Assembly (NCBI GenBank): GCA_002427735.1
Contig: DIYP01000007.1
Span: forward strand, 186,001-250,000
From: Flavobacteriales bacterium UBA6051
Lineage (GTDB): Bacteria; Bacteroidota; Bacteroidia; Flavobacteriales_D; Crocinitomicaceae
Reading direction: 5' to 3'
Length of the DNA: 64,000 bases
A program made the position numbers and the translations under genes. The notes below the pieces were generated by a model, which had not been told where the DNA came from, ran no database searches, and saw nothing but the letters and a program-made list of their open reading frames with translations. This document shows, one piece after another, positions 1-8,208 of this stretch (positions within the stretch are counted from its first letter, which is position 1; each line of letters starts with the position of its first letter).

Positions 1-610
1 CTGCATTCATATCGTTCGTGGGCGTTATTTCAGCATTGACTGATAACCCATTCCCAAGCTTGATATCTAATGATCTTGGTTCCGTATAAAGATCAACAGC
101 CGTAACATCCATTCCGCATCCAATGGCGTAGGAGGCTAGACTTTGTCCAATTCTTCCAAAACCAACAATGGCAAGCTTTTTACCGCGTAATTCAACACCT
201 TTTCCATACTTCTTCTTAAGCGACTTAAAGTCACCACCTTCCATGTTCTTGTATGAATCATGTAATGATCTTGAAACAGCTAGCATATGTCCCATAACGA
301 GCTCGGCAACTGATTGACTTGACGCCGCTGGTGTATTGATGACAGTTCTACCGTTGTCACGAGCATACTGCACATCGATGTTATCCATTCCAACACCTCC
401 ACGGCCAATTAGTTTCAGTCCTGGACATGCGTCGATCATATCCTTGCGCACCGTGGTCGCACTTCTCACAAGTAAGACACCAATATCTTGTGTATTGATT
501 TCCTCAATGAGTTGATCTTGTTCAATTTTATCTGTCAAGACAGTATAACCTGCGTTCTCCAATGCACTGATTCCAGCTTGAGAGATACCGTCGTTTGCTA
601 ATACTTTCAT
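1..610 (-). CDS. serA: D-3-phosphoglycerate dehydrogenase (3' end outside window)
   Basis: This enzyme oxidises 3-phosphoglycerate with NAD+ to 3-phosphohydroxypyruvate, the first step of serine synthesis in the cytoplasm. The visible 203 residues start at an ATG (608-610). They show the D-2-hydroxyacid dehydrogenase substrate domain, with LLVRSATTV near residue 47 and GRGGVGMDNID near 69, followed by the NAD-binding Rossmann motif GFGRIG at 150-155. The C-terminal half, including the catalytic His, lies beyond base 1, so it cannot be said whether an ACT domain is present. It lies two bases downstream of serC on the same strand, so the two very probably form one serine operon. Confidence 0.93.
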   Translation of the reverse strand, partial: MKVLANDGISQAGISALENAGYTVLTDKIEQDQLIEEINTQDIGVLLVRSATTVRKDMIDACPGLKLIGRGGVGMDNIDVQYARDNGRTVINTPAASSQSVAELVMGHMLAVSRSLHDSYKNMEGGDFKSLKKKYGKGVELRGKKLAIVGFGRIGQSLASYAIGCGMDVTAVDLYTEPRSLDIKLGNGLSVNAEITPTNDMNA

Positions 611-612
611 TA

Positions 613-1680
613 TTATCCTTTTATTCGGGCAAATTCACCCATTACCTCTGTTAATACTTTTACACTATCTAGCGTGAGGGCGTTGTACATGGAAGCACGA
701 TAACCACCAACTGAACGATGCCCTTTTAATCCAACGATTGCTGCGTCGTTCCACATTTTATCAAACTCATCTTTCGCAGATTCATCTGTTAGTAGGAAAG
801 TAACGTTCATTTTTGATCGATCTTCTCCTTGAACTGCCGCTTTGAACATAGGGTTTGCGTCTATTTCGTTGTAAAGTGCATTTGCTTTAGCAGTATTGCG
901 TTCTTCAGCTCCTTGCACACCACCGTTTTCGATTAAATCTCTAAGGTTTAGCATTGAAGCGTAAACAGAGAATACTGGAGGAGTATTCATCATAGAGCCT
1001 TTTGCAACATGATTGCTAAGATTCAAATACTTAGGCATAAATGGAGAAGTTGATTTTCCAAGAATATCGTCCTTCACAATGAATAATGTAGCTCCTGCAG
1101 GTCCAAGATTTTTTTGAGCTCCTGCATAGATGATATCATATTTTGAGACATCTACCGGCTTGGAGAAGATATCCGATGACATATCACAAACCAATGGAAC
1201 GTTTACCTCAGGGGTAGTTTGAAACTGTGTTCCAAAAATGGTATTGTTTGAGGTATAGTGAATGTAATCTACATCTGTTGGAGCTTTATAATCCTTTGGA
1301 ATATAATTGAAGTTTTGATCTTCTGAAGAAGCAAAAATATTTACATCGATACCAACGGCTTTAGCTTCTCCAATAGCTCCTTTCGCCCAGGTTCCTGTAT
1401 TGATATATCCTGCAGTTTTATTCTCACGCATCATGTTTAGGGCGGAAATTGTAAAACCAAGCGAAGCCCCACCTTGTAAAAAGAGAACAGAATAACCTTC
1501 AGGCACATTTAGTGCTTTTTTAACAAGGGCTTGTGCTTCTTCCATTACTGCAACGAAATCTGCACTTCGGTGAGATATTTCAAGAATGGAAAGTCCGTTA
1601 AAATCGAGAACTGCATCTGCGGCTTGCTTAAATACTGTTTGCGGCAGAATACATGGGCCAGCTCCAAAATTGTGTTTCAT
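613..1680 (-). CDS. serC: Phosphoserine aminotransferase
   Basis: SerC is a PLP enzyme that transfers an amino group from glutamate to 3-phosphohydroxypyruvate, the second step of serine synthesis; it also serves pyridoxal phosphate synthesis in some bacteria. The 355-residue product has the normal family length. It opens with the typical HNFGAGPC motif, and the PLP-binding lysine is K190 in AGAQKNLGP. The small-domain motif KGHRSVGGYRAS lies near the C-terminus. It is followed after two bases by serA, consistent with one transcript. The gap to the thx gene upstream holds that gene's terminator, so serC-serA should have its own promoter near 1681-1730, although no clear promoter motif is visible there. 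Confidence 0.96.
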   Translation of the reverse strand: MKHNFGAGPCILPQTVFKQAADAVLDFNGLSILEISHRSADFVAVMEEAQALVKKALNVPEGYSVLFLQGGASLGFTISALNMMRENKTAGYINTGTWAKGAIGEAKAVGIDVNIFASSEDQNFNYIPKDYKAPTDVDYIHYTSNNTIFGTQFQTTPEVNVPLVCDMSSDIFSKPVDVSKYDIIYAGAQKNLGPAGATLFIVKDDILGKSTSPFMPKYLNLSNHVAKGSMMNTPPVFSVYASMLNLRDLIENGGVQGAEERNTAKANALYNEIDANPMFKAAVQGEDRSKMNVTFLLTDESAKDEFDKMWNDAAIVGLKGHRSVGGYRASMYNALTLDSVKVLTEVMGEFARIKG

Positions 1681-1730
1681 TTTCTAGTGATTAATTATTA
1701 TTTCGAGTTTAAGATATCGTTAAATAAAAA

Positions 1731-1752
1731 AGGCTGCCGAAATGGGCAGCCT
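1731..1752 (-). terminator. Rho-independent terminator of the thx gene
   Basis: An 8-bp perfect stem (AGGCTGCC paired with GGCAGCCT, 6-base loop) lies 8 bases beyond the thx stop codon. On the minus strand it is followed directly by a T-rich run (1725-1730). Confidence 0.85.
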
Positions 1753-1760
1753 CATTATGC

Positions 1761-2036
1761 TTAATCCTCCTTGTCGGAGGCAGTTTTTTTAGTGGCTGCC
1801 TTTTTTGTTGTCGTCTTTTTGGCAGTTGTTTTTTTCGCAGTTGTTGTTTTCTTAGCAGTGGTCTTTTTCGCCGCAGTTTCTTCAGCTTTTGCCGTTGTTG
1901 CTTTTTTCTTAGGTGCTGCTTTCTTTTTCTTCGGAGTAGCAGCTACTACAGGAGTAGAACTTTTACGCTTTCTGGATACACCATATGATCCGCGTGCTCT
2001 TTTCCCTTTCTTAGTCTTTCTATCTCCTTTACCCAT
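1761..2036 (-). CDS. 30S ribosomal protein THX (bTHX) with a histone-H1-like Lys/Ala/Thr tail
   Basis: The first 25 or so residues (MGKGDRKTKKGKRARGSYG...) match the small-subunit protein THX/S31e, a very short basic peptide that in Thermus sits in a pocket at the top of the 30S head. Thermus THX is under 30 residues, whereas this product has 91. From about residue 35 onward it is a low-complexity tail of KKKAAPKKK and repeated AKKTT/TAKKTT units, resembling histone H1 or the C-terminus of mycobacterial HU, and it ends in an acidic SDKED. The head may bind the ribosome and the tail rRNA or DNA (inference). It has its own promoter-like box and terminator, so it is probably a single-gene unit. 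Confidence 0.75.
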   Translation of the reverse strand: MGKGDRKTKKGKRARGSYGVSRKRKSSTPVVAATPKKKKAAPKKKATTAKAEETAAKKTTAKKTTTAKKTTAKKTTTKKAATKKTASDKED

Positions 2037-2073
2037 AGTTCTAGTATTAATTAATAGTGTCTGTTTTGGCTTA

Positions 2074-2081
2074 CAAATATA
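2074..2081 (-). promoter_or_regulatory. Probable -7 box of the thx promoter
   Basis: On the minus strand the sequence TATATTTG matches the Bacteroidota -7 consensus TAnnTTTG and would give a leader of about 30 bases before the thx start at 2036. No convincing TTTG -33 box lies 19 bases upstream, so the call rests on one box. Confidence 0.35.
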
Positions 2082-2762
2082 TTATTCTTTTTCTAAAATG
2101 CGCCTTCTGATTTCTTTCTCAACTTCCTCACCATCACGTATAATCTTAGTACTCCATTGAATTTTTAGTCTCACCTGTTCTTCATGCGAAAGTTTCCAAT
2201 TGAGACTGGAGTGCTCCAGCTTATTTCTAATAATATTTAGCGCAATTGCTGCCGACACACTGATGTTAAAGCTTTCTGTAAATCCGTACATTGGAATGGA
2301 AACCATTTCATCAGCGAAGGACGCTGCTTCCCGACTGATTCCGTCGATTTCAGTCCCAAAAACAAGTGCTATTGGTTGGTCGATTTCGAGATCGTTTATA
2401 TTTTGATTGGCGTGTGGTGATGTTGCCACAATTTTATACCCTTGTTTTTTAAGTTTTGACAGACATTCAACGGATGGGTTAGACTTAGACATATATGTTT
2501 CCATATCTATCCATGTACCCGCGCCTTTTGCGATCTCACGTTGAATTTCATAAGAAGTTCCCTTTTCTATTGCGTGAAGATTCTGTATGCCAAAGCAATC
2601 GCATGTCCGAAGAACGGCGGAAGCATTGTGTTCTTTCATGATAGTTTCAAGGACAACGGTAACATACCTTGTTCTGTCTGCAGCAATTCGATCATACATG
2701 TCCTGTTTGCTTTCAGATATCATGTTATAAAATGCCGCTAAAACCTGTTCGTCAACAGTCAT
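2082..2762 (-). CDS. trmH: tRNA (guanosine-2'-O-)-methyltransferase, SpoU/TrmH family
   Basis: This SPOUT-fold enzyme probably methylates the 2'-OH of G18 in tRNA using SAM. All three SpoU motifs are visible: HNASAVLRTCD with N46 and R52 (motif 1), VFGTEIDGIS near 134-143 (motif 2), and IPMYGFTESFNISVSAA near 156-172 (motif 3), where the SAM-binding knot lies. The length of 226 residues and the N-terminal and C-terminal helical extensions fit TrmH rather than the longer RlmB. It lies between HU and thx on the same strand; HU is closed off by a terminator, so trmH likely has its own promoter. The exact tRNA substrate is taken from the family. Confidence 0.88.
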   Translation of the reverse strand: MTVDEQVLAAFYNMISESKQDMYDRIAADRTRYVTVVLETIMKEHNASAVLRTCDCFGIQNLHAIEKGTSYEIQREIAKGAGTWIDMETYMSKSNPSVECLSKLKKQGYKIVATSPHANQNINDLEIDQPIALVFGTEIDGISREAASFADEMVSIPMYGFTESFNISVSAAIALNIIRNKLEHSSLNWKLSHEEQVRLKIQWSTKIIRDGEEVEKEIRRRILEKE

Positions 2763-2780
2763 AATTGTGTGTATACAAAA

Positions 2781-2804
2781 AAAGGGAATCTTTCGATTCC
2801 CTTT
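2781..2804 (-). terminator. Rho-independent terminator of the HU gene
   Basis: A perfect 10-bp stem (AAAGGGAATC / GATTCCCTTT) with a 4-base loop lies 18 bases past the HU stop. On the minus strand it is followed by further T residues, the usual form of an intrinsic terminator. Confidence 0.85.
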
Positions 2805-2822
2805 AATTTCTTTTTGGTCTGA

Positions 2823-3095
2823 TTAGTTAACCTTTCCAGAAAGCTCAGAACCTGCTTTGAAACGTACAACGTTCTTAGCAGCAATTTTGATTTCTTTACC
2901 AGTTTGTGGGTTACGCCCAGTTCTAGCCGCACGCTTAGATACAGAGAAAGATCCGAATCCTACTAGAGAAATTCTGTCTCCTTTCTTCAATGCTCCAGAT
3001 GTAGCGTTAACGAATCCGTCCAATGCTCTTTTTGCATCAGCCTTTGATAAACCAGCGTCCGCTGCGATAGCGTCAATCAATTCTGCTTTGTTCAT
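2823..3095 (-). CDS. hup: HU family DNA-binding protein
   Basis: HU is a small dimeric nucleoid protein that bends and compacts DNA without strong sequence preference. The 90-residue product has the full family length. It shows the N-terminal helical dimer region (MNKAELIDAIAADAGLSK), the GFGSF turn, and the DNA-binding beta arm with RTGRNPQTGKEI containing the intercalating proline. It is flanked by an unusually clear promoter upstream and a strong terminator downstream, as expected for an abundant single-gene transcript. A pair of direct repeats lies further upstream. Whether the cell has other HU paralogues cannot be told from this window. Confidence 0.95.
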   Translation of the reverse strand: MNKAELIDAIAADAGLSKADAKRALDGFVNATSGALKKGDRISLVGFGSFSVSKRAARTGRNPQTGKEIKIAAKNVVRFKAGSELSGKVN

Positions 3096-3136
3096 AGTTT
3101 TGGTTTTTTATTAGTTTGTATAAAAAATTGTCAGAA

Positions 3137-3167
3137 CAAATATATCTTAATATCCTTGCCACGCAAG
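3137..3167 (-). promoter_or_regulatory. HU promoter (Bacteroidota type)
   Basis: On the minus strand CTTG (3164-3167) is followed after exactly 19 bases by TATATTTG (3137-3144). This matches the Bacteroidota TTTG-N19-TAnnTTTG pattern with one mismatch in the upstream box. The expected start near 3130 gives a leader of about 35 bases. Confidence 0.6.
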
Positions 3168-3189
3168 CCCTAGAGGCGAAAAAGGGCGT

Positions 3190-3223
3190 ATTTTGTTGAT
3201 AAATGCACCATTTTGTTGATAAA
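3190..3223 (-). repeat. Two 14-bp direct repeats, period 20, upstream of HU
   Basis: The sequence ATTTTGTTGATAAA occurs identically at 3190-3203 and 3210-3223; read on the minus strand it is TTTATCAACAAAAT. The 20-base period is about two helical turns, placing both copies on the same DNA face at roughly -60 and -80 from the predicted HU start. TTATCAACA differs by one base from the DnaA-box consensus TTATCCACA. Role as an operator is inference. Confidence 0.5.
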
Positions 3224-3296
3224 CACCCCTGAAATAGCCATATTTAAAGGTGTTTTCGACCAATGCATGAAAAATATCGTCGAATTTTAAAACTTA

Positions 3297-4256
3297 CTAA
3301 AACCCTTTAGTAGTGAGATTTTCGGAAGGATTTCCGGCCAGGAATTCTTTATAGGTCATTCGACGCTTTCCCTCAGGTTGAATTTCGGTTACTCTCATAT
3401 AGAAATCTGAACATGGAATAAGTAATCCTTCGGTGTCCTGTTTTAGTTGCTGAGGATCAGCAGTAGGAATGTTCGTTTTTTCAGTACTGAATACCTTGAA
3501 GGTCTTGGATTCCTCGCGCTCACTATTATATAAAGTACACCAAGCTGCCGGATAAGGTGATAAGCCCCGACAGAAATTGTGAACTTCCATTACTGATTTG
3601 GAAAAATCAATTTCACAATCCTGTTTAAAAATCTTTGGTGCCGGTCGCATATCTGAAGTGAGTAATTCAGATTGATCAATGGACGTAACATCGTCCGATG
3701 CAATTTTTCGAACAGTGGAAAGCATTACATCTGCTCCAAGATTCATTAAACGGTTGTAAAGGGCACCGACTGTTTCGTTTTCCCCTATATACACTGCAGA
3801 TCGTTCTATTATTTTTCCTGTATCAATTTCTTTTTCGATAAAGAATGTTGTGACACCTGATTGTGTTTCTCCATTAATGATGGCCCAGTTAATTGGCGCT
3901 GCTCCTCTGTAGTTTGGCAGAAGTGAGGCGTGTAAATTGATCGTTCCTTTCGGGGGCATACTCCACACGGCTTCGGGTAACATTCTAAATGCCACCACTA
4001 CAAATAGGTCGGCATTAAGACTTTCAAGTTCCTGAATAAAGCTTGGATCTTTCAGGTTGGTTGGTTGAAGAACGTTAAGTTGGTGTTTTGTTGCAAACTT
4101 TTTTACTGCACTTTGATTCATTTTTTGCCCACGTCCTGATGGTTTGTCAGGAGCAGTAATAACAGCCTTGATGTTTATACGCTCGGAATAAAGTTTTTCC
4201 AGAATTGTTACTGCGAACTCTGGTGTACCCATAAAAACGATGCTAAAATTCTCCAT
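3297..4256 (-). CDS. fmt: Methionyl-tRNA formyltransferase
   Basis: Fmt transfers a formyl group from 10-formyltetrahydrofolate to the methionine of initiator tRNA. The 319-residue product matches the family (about 310-320). The formyltransferase domain carries N108-H109 in the NLHASLLPNYRGAAPI signature and D145 in EKEIDTG, the expected catalytic triad. The C-terminal OB-like domain follows from about residue 205. It is the last gene of a minus-strand run rlmI-MATE-fmt, with a 3-base gap after the MATE gene. No terminator hairpin is visible behind it. Confidence 0.96.
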   Translation of the reverse strand: MENFSIVFMGTPEFAVTILEKLYSERINIKAVITAPDKPSGRGQKMNQSAVKKFATKHQLNVLQPTNLKDPSFIQELESLNADLFVVVAFRMLPEAVWSMPPKGTINLHASLLPNYRGAAPINWAIINGETQSGVTTFFIEKEIDTGKIIERSAVYIGENETVGALYNRLMNLGADVMLSTVRKIASDDVTSIDQSELLTSDMRPAPKIFKQDCEIDFSKSVMEVHNFCRGLSPYPAAWCTLYNSEREESKTFKVFSTEKTNIPTADPQQLKQDTEGLLIPCSDFYMRVTEIQPEGKRRMTYKEFLAGNPSENLTTKGF

Positions 4257-4259
4257 GTG

Positions 4260-5588
4260 TTAAATCTGTTTCTTTTGCCAGTTGAAAAAGCGTAAGTAAA
4301 TAATTGAACAAACAAGCATGCATACAAAGTATACATATTCTACTGTCCACACCCAAAAGATGCTCACCTCGTAAACCTTAATTAGTAGATAGGCGACAAC
4401 CAGGTAAATAATAACAGCGATGAGTTCTACAAAAAAAGTATAACGTGTATTCCCGCTACCATTGATTACCTGGAAGTAAACACTTCCTACACCATAAATA
4501 AGAATTGATCCCGTTATATACTGCAGAATAGCTGCACTTTCCGCTACATATTCGACTTTGGGATTAATGAGTTTAATCATTTTCTCAGGGTAGAGTAGTG
4601 CCCCATGAAAAAAGAGAACTAAGAATAATATGGTCAGTAGCTGAATGCGTTTGATGATTGTTTTGATGCTTTCCATATCGCCCTTGCCAAGGTATTGACT
4701 GATATAGGTTTTCGTTGTTGCTCCAAAACCCCATACGGGAACAAAGGCTAAGAAGTAGAGCGATCGGATGTTTTGCGATATGGTTAATTCGTGTTTTCCC
4801 ATTTGCTCAATCCATGCAAAGAAGATTGTCCAGGTAGTTAATGCTACAACGCCCTGCATAACAATTGGACTGCCCAATTTAAACAGTTCTTTCATCGATT
4901 TCCAGTTGAGATTCAACTGAGAGAACAATTGATGTTTTTTTTGAGAGCTGCTAAATATCAATACGATAAACAGGAAGAGCATGCCTGTCCCATCAGCAAT
5001 CGTAGAAGCCCAAGCTGCTCCTTCCAATCCCATTTTCGGTAGTCCGGCGTTCCCGAAAATCAACAGATAATCCAACCCAATATTCGAAATGGCTATGATT
5101 ACAGCGCTTATTAATACGACAAGTGTCCTCCCCATTGCCATGAAATAGGCATTAATAGATAGGGAAACAATTCCAAAAAACATGGCATAGCCTCTGATCT
5201 TGATAAAATCTATTTGACCTTCAGCGACATCCGAATGCACCGTATATCCACGAATAAGGTCTGGCATCACCCATTGTATGATGCTAAAAAGAATTAATAC
5301 CATCAATAAGTTAGTGAACAGGGTGGTCCCAAATATTCTGGAAAGCAATGCTTCTTTCTGCTGTCCGATTCGGCGTGCCATTAAAATCTGGCTACCATCA
5401 CTCATTCCAACAAGAGCTATGAACAACGTTATGTATATGAGTCCACCATTTCCGGCAGCGTCAAATGCAACAGTGTCATAACGACTCAAGAACGATGAGT
5501 CCGTTATCATAACAACTGATTGAATGAAAGTGGAGCCCATGAGTGGAATGGCCATTGCCAAAATGCTTCTATAGCGTAAGTCGAGCAT
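4260..5588 (-). CDS. MATE family efflux transporter
   Basis: This 442-residue, strongly hydrophobic protein is a multidrug and toxin extrusion type transporter of the inner membrane, exporting organic compounds in exchange for Na+ or H+. About twelve membrane segments can be read in two similar halves, and the start MLDLRYRSILAMAIPLMGSTFIQSVV and the GxxxxA(A/S)WAS-type stretch near residue 190 (LEGAAWASTIADG) are typical of MATE/DinF proteins. Its start overlaps the rlmI stop by one base (TAATG), indicating coupled translation. Substrate cannot be predicted from sequence. Confidence 0.88.
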   Translation of the reverse strand: MLDLRYRSILAMAIPLMGSTFIQSVVMITDSSFLSRYDTVAFDAAGNGGLIYITLFIALVGMSDGSQILMARRIGQQKEALLSRIFGTTLFTNLLMVLILFSIIQWVMPDLIRGYTVHSDVAEGQIDFIKIRGYAMFFGIVSLSINAYFMAMGRTLVVLISAVIIAISNIGLDYLLIFGNAGLPKMGLEGAAWASTIADGTGMLFLFIVLIFSSSQKKHQLFSQLNLNWKSMKELFKLGSPIVMQGVVALTTWTIFFAWIEQMGKHELTISQNIRSLYFLAFVPVWGFGATTKTYISQYLGKGDMESIKTIIKRIQLLTILFLVLFFHGALLYPEKMIKLINPKVEYVAESAAILQYITGSILIYGVGSVYFQVINGSGNTRYTFFVELIAVIIYLVVAYLLIKVYEVSIFWVWTVEYVYFVCMLVCSIIYLRFFNWQKKQI

Positions 5589-6754
5589 TAGTCCACCTGT
5601 ATCACAAGTCCTTTCAAATACTCACCTTCTGGATGAAAAGCATTAATTGGATGGTCAGCTGGTTGGTGCAGCTGTTCCAATATTCTCACATTTCGTTTTG
5701 CTTCAATTGCTGCGGCAATGATGGTATTTGTAAATAATGCCTTGTCAATTACTTGTGAGCAAGAGAAAGTGAAAATGATGCCACCTGGCTTGATTTGTCG
5801 AATGGTATGGGCATTCAGTCGTTTATACCCTTGAACAGCTTTGTGACGTTTATTGCGGTGCTTGGCAAATGCTGGAGGATCCAAAACGATGACGTCGTAT
5901 GCTTCAGGTAAATCTTTCATGTATTCCATAGCATCCATGACAATAGAGGCATGCTTGTCTTCAAATGCATTTAGTGAAATGTTCGCATCGGTAAGCGCTA
6001 TTGCTTTTTTAGAGCTGTCGAGTGAATGTACTAAAGAAGCTCCATGTTTCAATGCAAGCAAACTGAAGCCTCCCGAATAACAAAACGTGTTCAGAATCTT
6101 TTTTCCTTGTGCATACTTTCCGAGCAGGAGTCTGTTTTCTCGCTGATCGATGAAGAATCCTGTTTTCTGACCATGTACCCAGTCAATATTTAACTGAACA
6201 CCATTTTCAATTGCTAAATGAGGGGTTTCACATGATCCAAAAAGGTATTTGTCCTCAATGGTATCATCTCTCAAAGTATCTGATGATTTCGAATAGATCG
6301 CTGTAAGCGTATCTCCAAAAGCTGCCTTTAATCCTTCCGTTACATGCTCTATAGCATTGTACATCCCAATACTGTGACATTGAATAACAGCGACACCGTT
6401 GTAATAATCAATAATTAAACCAGGTAAACCATCACCTTCACCATGAATAATGCGACATATATTGTTGTCTTCACGGAAGAGGTTTTGTTTTTTTCTAACC
6501 TCTAGAGCATTTGTTATTCTCTCCGTAAAAAACGACGAATTTATTTCAGTATCCCGAAAAGATAAGATGCGAACCGAGATTGTGGCATGTTGAAAATGCC
6601 CTTTAGCAACAAAATTATTTTTATGATCGTAGACTGAAACAATATCGCCATTCGCAATATGTGATACATCAGATGAGATAGCTCCGGAGAAAATCCAAGG
6701 ATGCTTACGTTCTATAGAATGTAGTTTGTTTTTACGAATTTGAATATTGGCCAC
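5588..6754 (-). CDS. rlmI: Class I SAM-dependent rRNA methyltransferase, RlmI family
   Basis: The family methylates cytosine C5 in 23S rRNA (m5C1962 in E. coli RlmI). The 388-residue product has an N-terminal PUA-like RNA-binding domain (about 1-75), the central element QKTGFFIDQREN at 186-197, the SAM motif NTFCYSGGFSL near 222-232, and LDPPAF at 291-296. SCS near residue 331 fits the motif carrying the catalytic cysteine. The start appears to be GTG at 6754; no better ATG lies upstream. It heads the rlmI-MATE-fmt run, divergent from the next gene. Confidence 0.88.
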   Translation of the reverse strand: MANIQIRKNKLHSIERKHPWIFSGAISSDVSHIANGDIVSVYDHKNNFVAKGHFQHATISVRILSFRDTEINSSFFTERITNALEVRKKQNLFREDNNICRIIHGEGDGLPGLIIDYYNGVAVIQCHSIGMYNAIEHVTEGLKAAFGDTLTAIYSKSSDTLRDDTIEDKYLFGSCETPHLAIENGVQLNIDWVHGQKTGFFIDQRENRLLLGKYAQGKKILNTFCYSGGFSLLALKHGASLVHSLDSSKKAIALTDANISLNAFEDKHASIVMDAMEYMKDLPEAYDVIVLDPPAFAKHRNKRHKAVQGYKRLNAHTIRQIKPGGIIFTFSCSQVIDKALFTNTIIAAAIEAKRNVRILEQLHQPADHPINAFHPEGEYLKGLVIQVD

Positions 6755-6834
6755 GAGAACAGAAATTTCTGAGCAAATGTAACAAAAGGTGCGTGCAAGA
6801 CATTTGAATCCCCTTTTTTTGTTTAGAAAGTTGA

Positions 6835-6842
6835 TATTTTTG
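6835..6842 (+). promoter_or_regulatory. Probable -7 box upstream of the 141-residue gene
   Basis: TATTTTTG matches TAnnTTTG and lies 17 bases before the ATG at 6860, which would leave a very short leader. No TTTG box lies at the ideal 19-base distance, so this is tentative. Confidence 0.35.
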
Positions 6843-6859
6843 TCTCAAATTCAAGAGCA

Positions 6860-7285
6860 ATGAAATGCCGAATTCACTTTTTCTTATTAAACGATCATTT
6901 TTCCATTGAACATGCCGAAGCACACCATGCTGGTGAAGAGTCGGAATCCAACCGCAAGTATGAATGGGAGGATGAACTGGAGATTACTACCACCGTTGAT
7001 GACTTAGTTATGCATGAAAACGCAATTTATCCTATTCAAGGAGAAATGCCAGATGGGAAAGCGTTTCGCTATGATGTAGAAAGGATGCGATTATTTGAAT
7101 TAAAATCAGCTGAGAACTCAACGTTTATTGGTTGTTCTGAAAGTTTGTTAGATTCTTATGAACTCGAAGACTTGAAGAATGAGCGAATTATTAAAGTCTT
7201 CTTAAAGGATTTTGAACCACTTTCCAATCCTATCCCAGGTATTTATATTGCAGCACAAGAGTTTCCGAAGGAATTAATTCAGTAA
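6860..7285 (+). CDS. Unknown protein, 141 residues
   Basis: I do not recognise a family. The product is acidic and soluble, with no signal peptide or membrane segment: residues 1-30 are rich in His and Phe (HFFLLNDHFSIEHAEAHH), followed by an acidic mixed alpha/beta region. Its stop codon overlaps the start of the ABC ATPase gene (TAATG at 7285), and the next gene again overlaps, so the three probably form one translationally coupled operon. A role linked to that ATPase is plausible but unproven. The start at 6860 is the first ATG after a promoter-like box; another ATG follows at residue 2-3 in a different frame only. Confidence 0.75.
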   Translation: MKCRIHFFLLNDHFSIEHAEAHHAGEESESNRKYEWEDELEITTTVDDLVMHENAIYPIQGEMPDGKAFRYDVERMRLFELKSAENSTFIGCSESLLDSYELEDLKNERIIKVFLKDFEPLSNPIPGIYIAAQEFPKELIQ

Positions 7286-8208
7286 TGTTAGTACTCAGCA
7301 AGGTTGGTTTCAAACGTGATCGATGGATTCTCAAGAATTTAAATTTGATTTTTGAGGAAGGAGGTGTTTATGGCGTTATCGGGCGAAGCGGAGCTGGAAA
7401 AACAACCCTATTGAAAGTCATTTCAGGGCTCTTAGATGTGACAGAAGGTTCGGTTGTATTTGATGGAAATCGTTTAATTGGGCCTACAGAGAAGTTAATC
7501 CCAGGATATGATGACATACAGTTGGTGAATCAGGACTTTGCTTTAGATGTGTATCACACAGTAGAGGAAAACGTTCGGGAAAAAATTCTTTCAAGACACA
7601 AGGAAGATCAGCAGGTACTGATTGATGAGTTTTTAACATTAGTTGAATTGGATCATTTACGCAATCGGAAGGCAATCGAACTCTCTGGAGGTGAACAACA
7701 GCGACTCGCCTTGGCCAGAGCGTTGGCCTGTGAACCAAAGGTTTTATTATTAGATGAACCTTTCGTGCATTTAGATCAAAGGTTAAGATGGAAAGTGTTG
7801 AAGTATTTAAAACGATTAAATGCTTCGATGGATACAACAATTGTTCTTGTTTCTCATGATGGGGCTGAAATGATGGGGTTTGTAGAAGAGATCATCTACC
7901 TCAGTCAAGGTGAATTAAAGCGTGTAGCAAAAGCAAAAGAGTTTTATTACGCCCCAGAAAGTCAAAAAGAAGCAGAGCTATTGGGGATGATAAATAAAAT
8001 TGAGAAGAACGGAGAAGAACTGTTGTTTAGACCAAATGAGTTCTTGATAGATGAAATGGGAGATATAGAATTAATACATGTGCAGTCCATTGATACAGGA
8101 TTGGTCTATTTGAATTATTTTGAAACCCAAAACGGAGAACAAATAATGCTCTCATCCAAGAATGCGATGGATGATGTAAATCGTATAACTTTGTCAAAGC
8201 GCATATGA
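7285..8208 (+). CDS. ABC transporter ATP-binding protein with TOBE-like C-terminal extension
   Basis: This is a nucleotide-binding subunit of an ABC importer-type system. Walker A is GRSGAGKT at 33-40, the signature LSGGEQQR at 133-140, Walker B LLLDEP at 153-158, and the switch histidine sits in VSHDG near residue 186. Residues from about 230 to 307 form a beta-rich extension similar to the TOBE domains of PotA/MalK-like ATPases, which usually regulate transport or bind substrate. No ABC permease or binding protein is encoded nearby; the coupled neighbour downstream is a YihY/BrkB membrane protein, which is not a known ABC permease. The partner is therefore unknown. Confidence 0.87.
   Translation: MLVLSKVGFKRDRWILKNLNLIFEEGGVYGVIGRSGAGKTTLLKVISGLLDVTEGSVVFDGNRLIGPTEKLIPGYDDIQLVNQDFALDVYHTVEENVREKILSRHKEDQQVLIDEFLTLVELDHLRNRKAIELSGGEQQRLALARALACEPKVLLLDEPFVHLDQRLRWKVLKYLKRLNASMDTTIVLVSHDGAEMMGFVEEIIYLSQGELKRVAKAKEFYYAPESQKEAELLGMINKIEKNGEELLFRPNEFLIDEMGDIELIHVQSIDTGLVYLNYFETQNGEQIMLSSKNAMDDVNRITLSKRI

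Noticed and set aside
1771..2160. Strongly hydrophobic 129-residue reading frame on the plus strand over thx
   Set aside because: It is the antisense shadow of the Lys/Ala/Thr-rich thx tail: Lys codons read backwards as Phe/Leu. The real gene has a clear terminator and family N-terminus.
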